DNA from: Patulibacter sp.
Lineage (GTDB): Bacteria > Actinomycetota > Thermoleophilia > Solirubrobacterales > Solirubrobacteraceae
Direction: 5' to 3'
Length of the DNA stretch: 11,218 bases
Assembly (NCBI GenBank): GCA_031119595.1
Contig: JAVHXX010000094.1
Span: 1-11,218, forward strand
Shown: positions 4,473 to 11,218 of the stretch, piece by piece
Layout of the letters: each line of letters starts with the position of its first letter
Numbering within the stretch: position 1 is the stretch's first letter
Translations under genes and position numbers: made by a program
The notes under the pieces: model-generated
Database searches by the model: none
The model's input: only the letters and a program-made list of their open reading frames with translations
What the model was told of the DNA's origin: nothing

Positions 4473-6437
4473 TCAGGCCGCGCCGCGGCCCAGGGCCTCG
4501 TCGATCCGCGGGCCCGCGGGGAGCTCGTCGGCATGGAGCGCGTGGCGGAGGTCGAGGAGCGCGCGGTAGGTCGCCGGATGGCTGGTGATGTCGGGGATGG
4601 TGATCGGCTCCTGACTCACGCGGAAGCCCTGGGTGATCGCGGCCATGCGGTCGAGGGCGCGGTCGAGCTCCTCGAGATGCTCGCGGCCCCGGGGCGCCTG
4701 CTCGCGCGGCGCGGCGAACCCCATCGCGGCGTACGCCACCCGCTCGACGGCCTTCGTGAGCACGAAGCGGTCGTCGGCGGCGCGGCTCGAGAAGAGGAGG
4801 TCGCCGACGGCATCCTGTTGCACCGCGTGGAGGTCGAGGAGGGCGGCGTGGAGTTCGCGGCGGGAGCGCCGCACGAGCGTGCTCGACGGCGTCTCCGAAC
4901 GGGTCATCGCGGCGTGGAGCACGTTGCGCGCCGCGGTCACGACGGTGGCCTGCGCCACGCCGAGCCGGGTCGCGGCCGTGCGGGGCCAGAGCAGCCGCCG
5001 CGCGAGGAGCCCGATCCCGCAGCCGATGATCGTGTCGACGATCCGGGGCCCGAGGAGCGAGCCGGGCGGCGTGCCCGGGACGCCGAGGTCGACGATCAGC
5101 AGTGCGATCGGCGTGGCGAAGAACGACGCGACGCCGTACGCGGTGAAGAGCGTCGACTGCATCAGCACCTGGCAGATGGCGAGCGCCACGATGATCGTCG
5201 CGACCGACGGATGCATCGCGAAGATCCCGGCCGCGAGCCCGACGCCGAGGATCGTGCCGACCATCCGCTGCGTCGCGCGGCGCGCGGTCAGGCGAACGTT
5301 GCTCGCGAGCAGCACGCCGGCGGTCGTGAGGCCGACCCAGATGCCGCGCTGGTCGTCGATCGACAGCCCGACCGCCGTGCCGGCCGCCACGCCGATGCCG
5401 ACGCGCAGCGCCGTCGGCAGGATGAGCGAGCCGGGATGGGCCGCACGGCGCAGCGTCGCGATCGGGCCGCGGCGCCGCCGACGGGTGAAGGGCACGAGCG
5501 TGGTCGCGAGGGCGAGCTTCGGGTCGGCGTCGAAGACCGCCTGGTGCACCATGCGGGCGAAGCGCTCCCCGTGGATCGTGCCGGGGGCCTCGTCCGGGAG
5601 GTCGATGGTCGCCGCGACCGCGGGATGCCGCACGGCCGCGCGGAGCTGCCGGGCCGCGAGCGGCCAGCCCGGATCGACCGGCGGGCAGTCGCGCAGCACG
5701 AGGCCGAGCGCGGCATCGGCGACGGCCTCGCCCGAGACGGCCATGGCGTAGAGCCGGTCGCCGTCGCCGCGGTGATGGCCGGTGTGCTCGAGGGTGCGGC
5801 GCATCTCGGCGATCGCGACGAGGAGTTCGTGGCGGGCGTCGCCGGCCTTCGGCGTGCCGAGCGCGGTGAGGAGGTCGGCCATGCGCGACCAGTACGTCTC
5901 GATCACGCGCTCCTCCGGGCCGCGCGGTCGCCGGAGTCCACCGACCATCGACAGCGCGATCACGGCCGCCGCGCCCGTGAGCACGAGACCGGCGCGGCCC
6001 GGGGCGTCGGCGAGCGAGCCGGGATAGCGCGTGGCCGCGAGGAACGACAGGACGAGGAAGAACTCGCGGGGCCGACCGACGTCGTACGCGTGGCAGGCCA
6101 GTGACCCCACCCCGGCGACGATGCCGGCACCGATCGCCACCGCGACCGGATGGCCGCCGAGGAGCGTGCCGAGCACGACCACGGACGTGAGCGCGAGGGC
6201 GATCGCCGCCATCACGATCGCGCGGCGGTGGTACGGCTCGTCGCGCGCGTAGATCGCCACCCACGCGCCGCCGGTCGCCACGGCACCCTCGCGCGTGTGG
6301 TCGAAGGCCGCCCCGATCGCGAGCGGCACCACGAAGCTCAGCCCGATCCGCAGCGAGGTGCCGCGCACCGCCCACGCCGACCGCACGATCGCCGCAGCAC
6401 GCCGCCAGGCATCGGTGGGTGAGAGGGACGCGGTCAC
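4473..6437 (-). CDS. FUSC-family inner-membrane protein
   Basis: The 654-residue protein has the two-block layout of FUSC/YccC-YhfK-type proteins, relatives of the aromatic-acid efflux family and fusaric acid resistance proteins. The first hydrophobic block (about 28-168) contains GGAWVAIYA (56-64); the second (about 336-480) contains WVGLTTAGVLLASNVRLTARRATQ in two parts (367-390), followed by RMVGTILGVGLAAGIF (391-406), matching the FUSC core W.GLT..........T..R..GT..G. Each block is followed by a soluble helical region (170-330 and 485-654). The substrate is unknown; efflux of an aromatic or other toxic compound is known for only some relatives. The GTG at 6437 is the only start before an in-frame stop, but the purine run AGAAGGG directly abuts it, an unusually tight spacing. 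It lies 63 bases after the aldo/keto reductase, probably in the same transcript and thus under the TetR regulator. Confidence 0.8.
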   Translation of the reverse strand: MTASLSPTDAWRRAAAIVRSAWAVRGTSLRIGLSFVVPLAIGAAFDHTREGAVATGGAWVAIYARDEPYHRRAIVMAAIALALTSVVVLGTLLGGHPVAVAIGAGIVAGVGSLACHAYDVGRPREFFLVLSFLAATRYPGSLADAPGRAGLVLTGAAAVIALSMVGGLRRPRGPEERVIETYWSRMADLLTALGTPKAGDARHELLVAIAEMRRTLEHTGHHRGDGDRLYAMAVSGEAVADAALGLVLRDCPPVDPGWPLAARQLRAAVRHPAVAATIDLPDEAPGTIHGERFARMVHQAVFDADPKLALATTLVPFTRRRRRGPIATLRRAAHPGSLILPTALRVGIGVAAGTAVGLSIDDQRGIWVGLTTAGVLLASNVRLTARRATQRMVGTILGVGLAAGIFAMHPSVATIIVALAICQVLMQSTLFTAYGVASFFATPIALLIVDLGVPGTPPGSLLGPRIVDTIIGCGIGLLARRLLWPRTAATRLGVAQATVVTAARNVLHAAMTRSETPSSTLVRRSRRELHAALLDLHAVQQDAVGDLLFSSRAADDRFVLTKAVERVAYAAMGFAAPREQAPRGREHLEELDRALDRMAAITQGFRVSQEPITIPDITSHPATYRALLDLRHALHADELPAGPRIDEALGRGAA

Positions 6438-6500
6438 CCCTTCTACTTAAGTGCACCGCCGCTTCGCCGGCGTACAGCGGTCCAGGCGCGCTGCGGCGCC

Positions 6501-7544
6501 TCAGGCGTCGTCCGCGGGGACGATCCCCGCCTTCCGCGAGATCTCTGCGAGCACCTTCGGATCGGACACGCCCTGGAGGTCGTGCCGCGGCGTGTACGGC
6601 GCCTCGAGCCGGTCGATCTCCTCCATGGTCAGCTCGACGTCGAGCGACGCCACGGCGTCCTCGAGATGCTCCGGCTTCGTCGCCCCCACGATCGGGGCGG
6701 TGACGACCGCCTTCGAGCGCAGCCACGCGAGGCCGATCTGCGCCCGCGACACGCCGCGCGCCTCGGCGATCTCCCCGACGGCGCCGATGATCGCGCGGTC
6801 GCTGGCCTCCTGGCCGTAGAGCGTGTCGGCGTACCAGCCATCGGTCTCCGAGCGGGTCGTCTGCTCGCCGGGCGGACGCGTGAGGCGACCACGCGCGAGC
6901 GGGCTCCACGGGATCGCGCCGACGCCCTCGTCGAGACAGAGCGGCAGCATCTCGCGCTCCTCCTCGCGGGCGAGGAGGTTGTAGTGGTCCTGCATCGAGA
7001 CGTACCGAGCCCAGCCGTGCGTCTGCTGGAGGTGGAGGGCCTTCGCGAACTCCCAGGCCTTCATCGACGAGGCCCCGAGATACCGCACCTTGCCGGCCTT
7101 CACGAGGTCGCTCAGGGCCTCGAGCGTCTCCTCCATCGGCGTCGTCGGATCGTGGCGGTGGATCTGGTACAGGTCGACGTAGTCGGTGCCGAGGCGCCGC
7201 AGGCTGTGGTCGATCTCGGTGAAGATCGCCTTCCGCGACAGGCCGGCGCCGTTCGGCCCGGACCGCATCGCGTGCCGCAGTTTCGTCGCGATGACCACGT
7301 CGTCGCGGTCGGCGAAGTCCTTCAGCGCGCGACCCGTGATCTCCTCGCTCGTGCCCTGCGAGTACATGTTCGCGGTGTCGAAGAAGTTGATGCCGGCGTC
7401 GAGCGCCTGCCTGATCATCGGACGGCTCTCGTCCTCGGTGAGCGACCACACCGGGTGGCCGCGTTCCGGCACGCCGTAGCTCATGCAGCCGACGCAGATC
7501 GGCGACACCTCCAGGCCCGTCTTCCCCAGCTTCACGTACTCCAT
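6501..7544 (-). CDS. Aldo/keto reductase
   Basis: This 347-residue NAD(P)H-dependent oxidoreductase of the AKR superfamily would reduce an aldehyde or ketone to the alcohol. The catalytic tetrad is present: D56 and Y61 in FFDTANMYSQGTSEE, K88 in IATKLR, and H129 in LYQIHRHDPTTP. Cofactor-binding and barrel motifs follow: YLGASSM, QDHYNLLAREEEREMLPLC, IPWSPLARGRLT and IVGATKPEHLEDAV. Length and order are normal for an (alpha/beta)8 barrel and there is no signal peptide, so it acts in the cytoplasm. The ATG is preceded by a strong ribosome site, GGAGGGA (7557-7551), 6 bases upstream. The gene is divergent from a TetR gene and followed by a FUSC gene, which suggests an inducible detoxification unit: a reactive carbonyl reduced by the AKR, and possibly export by FUSC. 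The substrate is not identifiable. Confidence 0.92.
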   Translation of the reverse strand: MEYVKLGKTGLEVSPICVGCMSYGVPERGHPVWSLTEDESRPMIRQALDAGINFFDTANMYSQGTSEEITGRALKDFADRDDVVIATKLRHAMRSGPNGAGLSRKAIFTEIDHSLRRLGTDYVDLYQIHRHDPTTPMEETLEALSDLVKAGKVRYLGASSMKAWEFAKALHLQQTHGWARYVSMQDHYNLLAREEEREMLPLCLDEGVGAIPWSPLARGRLTRPPGEQTTRSETDGWYADTLYGQEASDRAIIGAVGEIAEARGVSRAQIGLAWLRSKAVVTAPIVGATKPEHLEDAVASLDVELTMEEIDRLEAPYTPRHDLQGVSDPKVLAEISRKAGIVPADDA

Positions 7545-7580
7545 CGTGGATCCCTCCCCGGCCCGCCGAACGGCGCGACC

Positions 7581-7586
7581 TATAAT
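7581..7586 (+). promoter_or_regulatory. TATAAT -10 box of the TetR gene
   Basis: This is a perfect consensus -10 box in GC-rich surroundings, 78 bases upstream of the regulator ATG. Transcription would begin near 7593, at the left edge of the operator-like repeats, which fits self-repression. No good -35 is seen. The reverse strand also reads an AT-rich box here that could serve the reductase. Confidence 0.55.
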
Positions 7587-7591
7587 CGGAC

Positions 7592-7628
7592 AACTCTCCG
7601 CTTACCGTAACGGAGAGTTCTCCGCTTA
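7592..7628. promoter_or_regulatory. TetR operator-like repeats in the divergent control region
   Basis: Three copies of one half-site are visible. AACTCTCCG (7592-7600) and CGGAGAGTT (7611-7619) are perfect 9-base inverted arms. The second also forms the tight palindrome CGGAGA-GT-TCTCCG (7611-7624) with a third half-site. TCTCCGCTTA occurs twice as a direct repeat (7595-7604 and 7619-7628, 24 bases apart). Location between a TetR gene and its divergent neighbour makes it the likely binding site of that regulator. Confidence 0.65.
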
Positions 7629-7664
7629 GCAACCGTCGCCTGCGTGCGGCACGATGGGGCGCGC

Positions 7665-8222
7665 ATGCCCGACGAACGACCGGCCGCACGGCGCGCCGAT
7701 GCCCAGCAGAACCGGACGAAGCTCCTCGAGGTCGCGGCCGGCATGCTCGCCGCCGACGGCGAGACGTCGCTCAACGCGATCGCGAAGGCCGCGGGCGTGG
7801 GCCCCGGCACCCTCTACCGGCACTTCCCGACCCGGGAGGCGCTGATCCTCGCCGTCTACCAGCACGACGTCCTCGGCCTCGTCGATGAGGCCCCGCGCCT
7901 GCTCGAGGAGCACCCGCCGCTCGACGCGCTCGCCGCCTGGTACCGGAAGCTGACCGCGCACATCCGCCTCAAGCACGGCCTCGGCGACGCCCTCACCGCC
8001 ACCGAGAAGGCCCACGCCACGGAGAAGAGCTACGGCCCGGTGATCGCCGCGACCACCCTGATCCTCGACGCGGGTGTCGCCGACGGCACCATCCGGGCGG
8101 GCGTCGACCCGGACGACGTCCTGCTGCTGATGAGCGCCCTCTGGCGCACCCCGCAGACCGCGGACGGGCAGGCCCAGATCGACCGCCTCCTGGCCACGAT
8201 CACCCGCAGCATCGCGGCCTGA
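7665..8222 (+). CDS. TetR/AcrR-family transcriptional regulator
   Basis: The 185-residue protein has the size and N-terminal helix-turn-helix of TetR repressors: TKLLEVAAGMLAADGETSLNAIA at 18-40 in two helices, then KAAGVGPGTLYRHFPTREALILAVY (41-65), which is the canonical recognition-helix region. The C-terminal ligand domain, with AAWYRKLTAHIRLKHGLGDAL (90-110), resembles the SbtR-like group. I chose ATG 7665 over the in-frame GTG 7644 because the extra seven residues lie outside the family domain and GGGG sits 5 bases before the ATG. It is transcribed away from the aldo/keto reductase and shares a 120-base control region with operator-like repeats, so it probably represses itself and the reductase-FUSC unit until a small ligand binds. 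The ligand is unknown. Confidence 0.9.
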   Translation: MPDERPAARRADAQQNRTKLLEVAAGMLAADGETSLNAIAKAAGVGPGTLYRHFPTREALILAVYQHDVLGLVDEAPRLLEEHPPLDALAAWYRKLTAHIRLKHGLGDALTATEKAHATEKSYGPVIAATTLILDAGVADGTIRAGVDPDDVLLLMSALWRTPQTADGQAQIDRLLATITRSIAA

Positions 8223-8240
8223 GCCCGGCACGCCCCGGCC

Positions 8241-8265
8241 GGCCGCGCCGCGGCCTCGCGGCCGC
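8241..8265 (+). terminator. GC hairpin after the TetR gene
   Basis: GCGGCC (8250-8255) and GGCCGC (8260-8265) form a 6-bp stem with loop TCGC. A competing 7-bp stem pairs GGCCGCG (8241-8247) with CGCGGCC (8257-8263). There is no T-run; the role is inferred from its position 28 bases after the stop. Confidence 0.35.
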
Positions 8266-8313
8266 AACGACGTTCATACGAGGGCAATACCCCTGGACGC
8301 GGACATGTAATTG

Positions 8314-8338
8314 AGGAACGGTTCATTCGACCGGTTCC
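8314..8338 (+). promoter_or_regulatory. Small palindromes upstream of the double GGDEF gene
   Basis: In a relatively AT-rich 90-base gap, GAACGGTTC and ACCGGT are adjacent palindromes. CGGTTC recurs at a 13-base interval, and the outer GGAAC and GTTCC can pair. It could be a regulator site or leader hairpin just before the ATG. TGTAAT at 8306-8311 is a possible -10 box. Evidence is pattern only. Confidence 0.2.
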
Positions 8339-8355
8339 TTGCCGATTGCCCACCC

Positions 8356-10623
8356 ATGAGCCGGTTCACCCCTGCCCTCCGGGGCCGCGTCTCCCGACGC
8401 GAGATCGCGCTCAGTCCCCACGTCTGGTTCGCGGTCGCCCTCGCCTTCGCGGTGTTCGCGGTGGGCTGCGGCTTCACCGGATTGTTCGTGCATCCGTTCA
8501 CGACCACGCGCATGCTCGTGCTCTCCGGTGGCCTCGCCGCGATCGCCGTGGGCATCGCGCTGCGGCCGCCGCCCGAGCCCGACTCGATCACCACGCATGT
8601 GGTCATCGCGCTCGCGTACGGCGGCACGTCGGCGGCGATGTTCGCGTTCGCGCCGTACGGGACCGCCGCGCTCCCGGCCGCGGCGTTCATCGGACCCCTG
8701 ATCGCGATCTGGCTCGACGACCACCGCCAGATGGCCGCGCACTACGTCGCCGCGACCGTCGCCCTGCTCCTCCCGTCGTTGCTGGGCGAGGCCAACACGG
8801 CCACGTTCGTCGCGACCTGCAGCCTGCTCCCACCGACGTTCGTGCTCGGGTTCTGCTGCCTGCTCGTGCTCCGCAGCGCCGAGGCCCAGGGCGACCGGCT
8901 CGAGGCCATGGCGATGCGCGACCCGCTCACGGGCGCGGGCAACCGTCGCCTCCTCCACGAGCATCTGCCTCTCGAACTCAAGCGCCACCACAGCAGCCAC
9001 CGCTCGCTGAGCGTGATCGCCCTCGACCTCAACGGCTTCAAGCACGTCAACGACAGCCTCGGCCACGCCGCGGGCGACCAGCTCCTCATCACCGTCGCCG
9101 CGACGATCGCACGCACCGCCGGCCCGCGCATGACGGTGGTCCGGCAGGGCGGCGACGAGTTCGCGATCATCGCCCCGGACACCGATGAGGTCGGAGCGGT
9201 GCAGCTCAAGACCGCGCTGCGGGAGGCCCTCGAGCCGATCGTGTCGACCGGGATCGGGTTCGCGACCTTCCCGAGCGACGGCGGCGACCGGTACCGCCTT
9301 CTCGAACTCGCCGACGCGCGCCTCATCGCGGCGAAGGAGCACGCCCGCCAGCGCGCGGAGCTGGCGACGCTCCCGTCGCTCAGTGACGTCGTCGCCGGCG
9401 CTCCCGACGGGCCCGCGATCGACCCCGCGACGCGCGCGGCGGCCCTCGGCGCCGGCGCCCCGGCGGGTGCCTCCGACGGCACCGTGCTGCCCCAGAGCGA
9501 CGACCTCGACGCGAACCTCATCTCCCGGCGGAGCCTGGCGACGAACGTGCTCATCTGGCGCGTGACGGGCGCGATGTTCCTCTTCTACTCACTCGTCGCC
9601 GTCGCCACGATGGTCTGGGCCCCGGACCTCAGCGGCCCGTGGTTCAGCCGGCTCGTGGCGGGCGGCGCGCTCGTCGGCCTGGCGGTCGTGCTCACCCGAC
9701 CGGCGGCGATCGGCACGTGGCGGTCGCACGTCGTGATCGCGGCGACGTACGTCGTTCCCGCCCTCGCGGTCCTCGCGTGCCAGCCGAACGGCTCCGTCTC
9801 GATCGGCGCCGCCGTCTTCATCGGCCCGCTCGTCGCGACCCGCAGCGAGACCCGGCGCCAGGCCGGTGTGCACATCCTCCTCGCGACCATCCTGCTCGGT
9901 GCCGTGGCGGCGTCCGGGATCCTGTTCGGCCTCGTCGACGCGCCGTCGATCCTGGCCCTGCTGATCCAGAGCCTCACCATGATCATCCTCGCGTTCTGCT
10001 GCGTGGTCGTGTTCGAGGCGGCGGAGGCGCAGGGTCGCGAGCTCGAACGCCTCGCCGTCCGCGACCCGCTCACGGGCCTCGCGAATCGCCGCCGGCTGCA
10101 CGCCGTCCTCGGCGAACTCCTGACGCAGATCGACGAGGAGATCGACCCGGAGCCGGTGTCCGTCCTCGCCCTCGACCTCAACGGGTTCAAGGCCCTCAAC
10201 GACCATGTCGGCCACGCGGCCGGCGACGAACTGCTCGTCGACGTGGCCGACCAGCTCCGCCGCGTCATCGGCGACCAGGGACTGATCGCGCGCCCCGGTG
10301 GCGACGAGTTCACCGTGGTGCTGCCCGGTCTCGACGCCGCCGGCGCCGAACGCCTGGCGGGCACCGTGCGCGAGCGCGCAGGCAAGATCTGGCGCCACGG
10401 GCACGAGATCTCGACGGGCGTCGGCGTCGCGACGGCGCCCTACGACGCCCGCACGACGAACGGGCTCCTCGACCTCGCCGACCGCCGACTGCTCACGGAC
10501 AAGTACGGCGACGATGCACCGCCGGCCGCCGTCGCGCCGATCGAAGCCGAGGTCGCCGCACCGGCACAGGCCAGCACGCCGATCGGTCCCGAGACGGATC
10601 CGTCGCTGCGCGCCGCCGCCTGA
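8356..10623 (+). CDS. Double diguanylate cyclase: two tandem six-helix membrane modules each with a GGDEF domain
   Basis: The 755-residue protein is an internal duplication. Each half has about six membrane helices (about 22-174 and 397-553), then a signalling helix EAQG..LE..A.RDPLTG, then a GGDEF domain (189-330 and 570-716). GGDEF domains join two GTP into the second messenger c-di-GMP. Both active sites are intact: GGDEF at 265-269 and 648-652, and the metal/substrate motif ALDLNGFK at 222-229 and 605-612. Both lack the RxxD inhibitory site usually found just upstream. The halves clearly match, e.g. HVVIA, AAxFIGPL and GHAAGDxLL, at a period of about 381-383 residues. The even helix count places both GGDEF domains in the cytoplasm. 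Linkers at 332-395 and 717-755 look disordered. ATG 8356 was chosen over an in-frame TTG at 8311; neither has a good ribosome site. The sensed signal is unknown, and the membrane modules are not assigned to a named MASE family. Confidence 0.88.
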   Translation: MSRFTPALRGRVSRREIALSPHVWFAVALAFAVFAVGCGFTGLFVHPFTTTRMLVLSGGLAAIAVGIALRPPPEPDSITTHVVIALAYGGTSAAMFAFAPYGTAALPAAAFIGPLIAIWLDDHRQMAAHYVAATVALLLPSLLGEANTATFVATCSLLPPTFVLGFCCLLVLRSAEAQGDRLEAMAMRDPLTGAGNRRLLHEHLPLELKRHHSSHRSLSVIALDLNGFKHVNDSLGHAAGDQLLITVAATIARTAGPRMTVVRQGGDEFAIIAPDTDEVGAVQLKTALREALEPIVSTGIGFATFPSDGGDRYRLLELADARLIAAKEHARQRAELATLPSLSDVVAGAPDGPAIDPATRAAALGAGAPAGASDGTVLPQSDDLDANLISRRSLATNVLIWRVTGAMFLFYSLVAVATMVWAPDLSGPWFSRLVAGGALVGLAVVLTRPAAIGTWRSHVVIAATYVVPALAVLACQPNGSVSIGAAVFIGPLVATRSETRRQAGVHILLATILLGAVAASGILFGLVDAPSILALLIQSLTMIILAFCCVVVFEAAEAQGRELERLAVRDPLTGLANRRRLHAVLGELLTQIDEEIDPEPVSVLALDLNGFKALNDHVGHAAGDELLVDVADQLRRVIGDQGLIARPGGDEFTVVLPGLDAAGAERLAGTVRERAGKIWRHGHEISTGVGVATAPYDARTTNGLLDLADRRLLTDKYGDDAPPAAVAPIEAEVAAPAQASTPIGPETDPSLRAAA

Positions 10624-10638
10624 CGCGCGTCGTCAGGC
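10618..10638. terminator. 8-bp hairpin holding both convergent stop codons
   Basis: GCCTGACG (10618-10625) pairs perfectly with CGTCAGGC (10631-10638) around the loop CGCGT. One arm contains the TGA of the diguanylate cyclase (10621-10623) and the other the stop of the minus-strand gene (complement of TCA 10633-10635). The genes end only 9 bases apart, so this is a likely bidirectional terminator, though no T-run is present on either side. Confidence 0.5.
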
Positions 10639-11218
10639 CGCTGGCAGCCCGAGGCGCTTACGCGTGTCGGCGACGTGCTTGGACAGCGTGCGGCCGTGGG
10701 CGTCGAGCCAGGTCTGGCTCGACGGCGTCGGCCACCCGCCTTCGTCGCGCCAGGCGTTGTCGTGCACGTGCTGCAGACGCGCATGCCTGCCCTGCCCGAG
10801 CCGCACCGCGGCGACGCCGTCCGGGACCAGCCCGACGGTGTAGTTCTTCATCGGCACGTCCTTGCGGCGACGGCACGCCATCTCGACCGGCGGGCGGCCC
10901 TCTTCGGACGCCATCTCCCGTTCGTTGCGCTGTGCCCGGTCGAAGTCGCGGACCTGGGCCGGCTGGAAACACTCGGGATCGCTCTCGCCGATCACCAGGT
11001 CGCCGGCGAGCATCTCGTCGGTGGTCGCACAGGTCTGGCCCGCCTCTTCGTAGCCGCCGAGATACTCGATGCACACGACGTTCTTGCGCTGGATCTCCGG
11101 CATTTCGCCGTTCGCGTTCGGCCGGGCGCGGAAGTCGGTCGAGCGCTTCTCCGCGAACGGGACCAGCACCGCGGCGCCGCCGTTGAGGCCGGTCGCGAGG
11201 CGGCGTACCGCGTTCGTG
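10633..11218 (-). CDS. Unrecognised protein, 5' end outside the window
   Basis: The frame is open to the right edge, giving 194 visible residues and a missing N-terminus; a GTG at 11169 is only an internal possibility. No known domain is recognised with confidence. The visible part has four Cys, in VVCIEY, QTCATT, PECFQP and MACRRR, and the phrase YTVGLVPDGVAAVRL, with DNAW some residues later. That phrase resembles VPDGV..V repeats common in exported actinobacterial proteins of unknown function. The Cys content and this resemblance suggest an exported, disulfide-containing protein, but the signal peptide cannot be checked. The codon pattern (GC-ending codons) matches the neighbouring genes. 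It is convergent with the diguanylate cyclase gene, sharing a hairpin at the stops. Confidence 0.6.
   Translation of the reverse strand, partial: TNAVRRLATGLNGGAAVLVPFAEKRSTDFRARPNANGEMPEIQRKNVVCIEYLGGYEEAGQTCATTDEMLAGDLVIGESDPECFQPAQVRDFDRAQRNEREMASEEGRPPVEMACRRRKDVPMKNYTVGLVPDGVAAVRLGQGRHARLQHVHDNAWRDEGGWPTPSSQTWLDAHGRTLSKHVADTRKRLGLPAA

Noticed and set aside
3982..4569. Plus-strand ORF over the repeat array (Cys/Ile/Arg/Gly-rich, e.g. RCGRIDGS)
   Set aside because: Copy-to-copy differences would be radical (C/W, L/R, V/D, I/N) and the non-repeat parts do not look like a protein; the minus-strand frame explains the variation better.
4336..7689. Very long minus-strand ORF (over 1100 codons) across the FUSC and reductase genes
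   Set aside because: It is an Arg/Pro/Ala-rich out-of-frame shadow of two clear genes, typical of high-GC DNA.
8216..8225. Hairpin at the TetR stop codon
   Set aside because: Only 3 bp pair, which is expected by chance; the better hairpin lies further downstream.
8311..8355. TTG start adding 15 residues to the double GGDEF protein
   Set aside because: No ribosome site supports it, and the added residues fall on the palindromic upstream sequence; still possible.
8266..8355. c-di-GMP riboswitch upstream of the diguanylate cyclase
   Set aside because: The 90-base gap is short and I could not find the conserved features or three-helix layout of the known c-di-GMP riboswitch classes.

Overview
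The window is very GC-rich throughout, and nearly every codon in the real genes ends in G or C. Together with the gene content (a LanM-type lanthipeptide synthetase, secreted beta-propeller proteins, many short GC hairpins without a U-tract), this suggests a high-GC actinomycete. A Thermoleophilia/Solirubrobacterales-type organism such as Patulibacter is my best guess, but it is an inference from style and not from a marker gene. No rRNA, tRNA, IS element, prophage or CRISPR array is visible. No gene-free stretch exceeds about 180 bases.

Left part (1-2353, plus strand): the C-terminal end of a class II lanthipeptide synthetase (LanM). About 110 bases later comes a two-gene operon with a 4-base overlap: a DmpA/P1-family (S58) self-processing aminopeptidase and a YfbR/HDDC2-type HD-domain nucleotidase. 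A possible 11-codon leader ORF overlaps the aminopeptidase start.

Middle (2354-7544, minus strand): a cluster of hairpins lies between convergent genes. It is followed by a secreted TolB/PD40-like beta-propeller protein, an 85-residue Met/His/Pro repeat protein (the most unusual item here), a FUSC-family membrane protein and an aldo/keto reductase. The reductase and FUSC gene probably form one transcript.

Right part (7545-11218): a TetR regulator is divergent from the aldo/keto reductase. Their shared control region holds a perfect TATAAT box next to a three-half-site operator, so the TetR protein probably controls itself and the reductase-FUSC unit. Next is a 755-residue protein built from two copies of a six-helix membrane module plus GGDEF domain, a single-chain double diguanylate cyclase. 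It is convergent with a partial, unrecognised and probably exported Cys-containing protein at the right edge; an 8-bp hairpin contains both stop codons.

The strongest candidates for something undescribed are the pentad-repeat protein at 4035-4292, with Met at every fifth residue and six MxxH motifs, the internally duplicated diguanylate cyclase, and the repeated placement of stop codons inside GC hairpins at transcription-unit ends.
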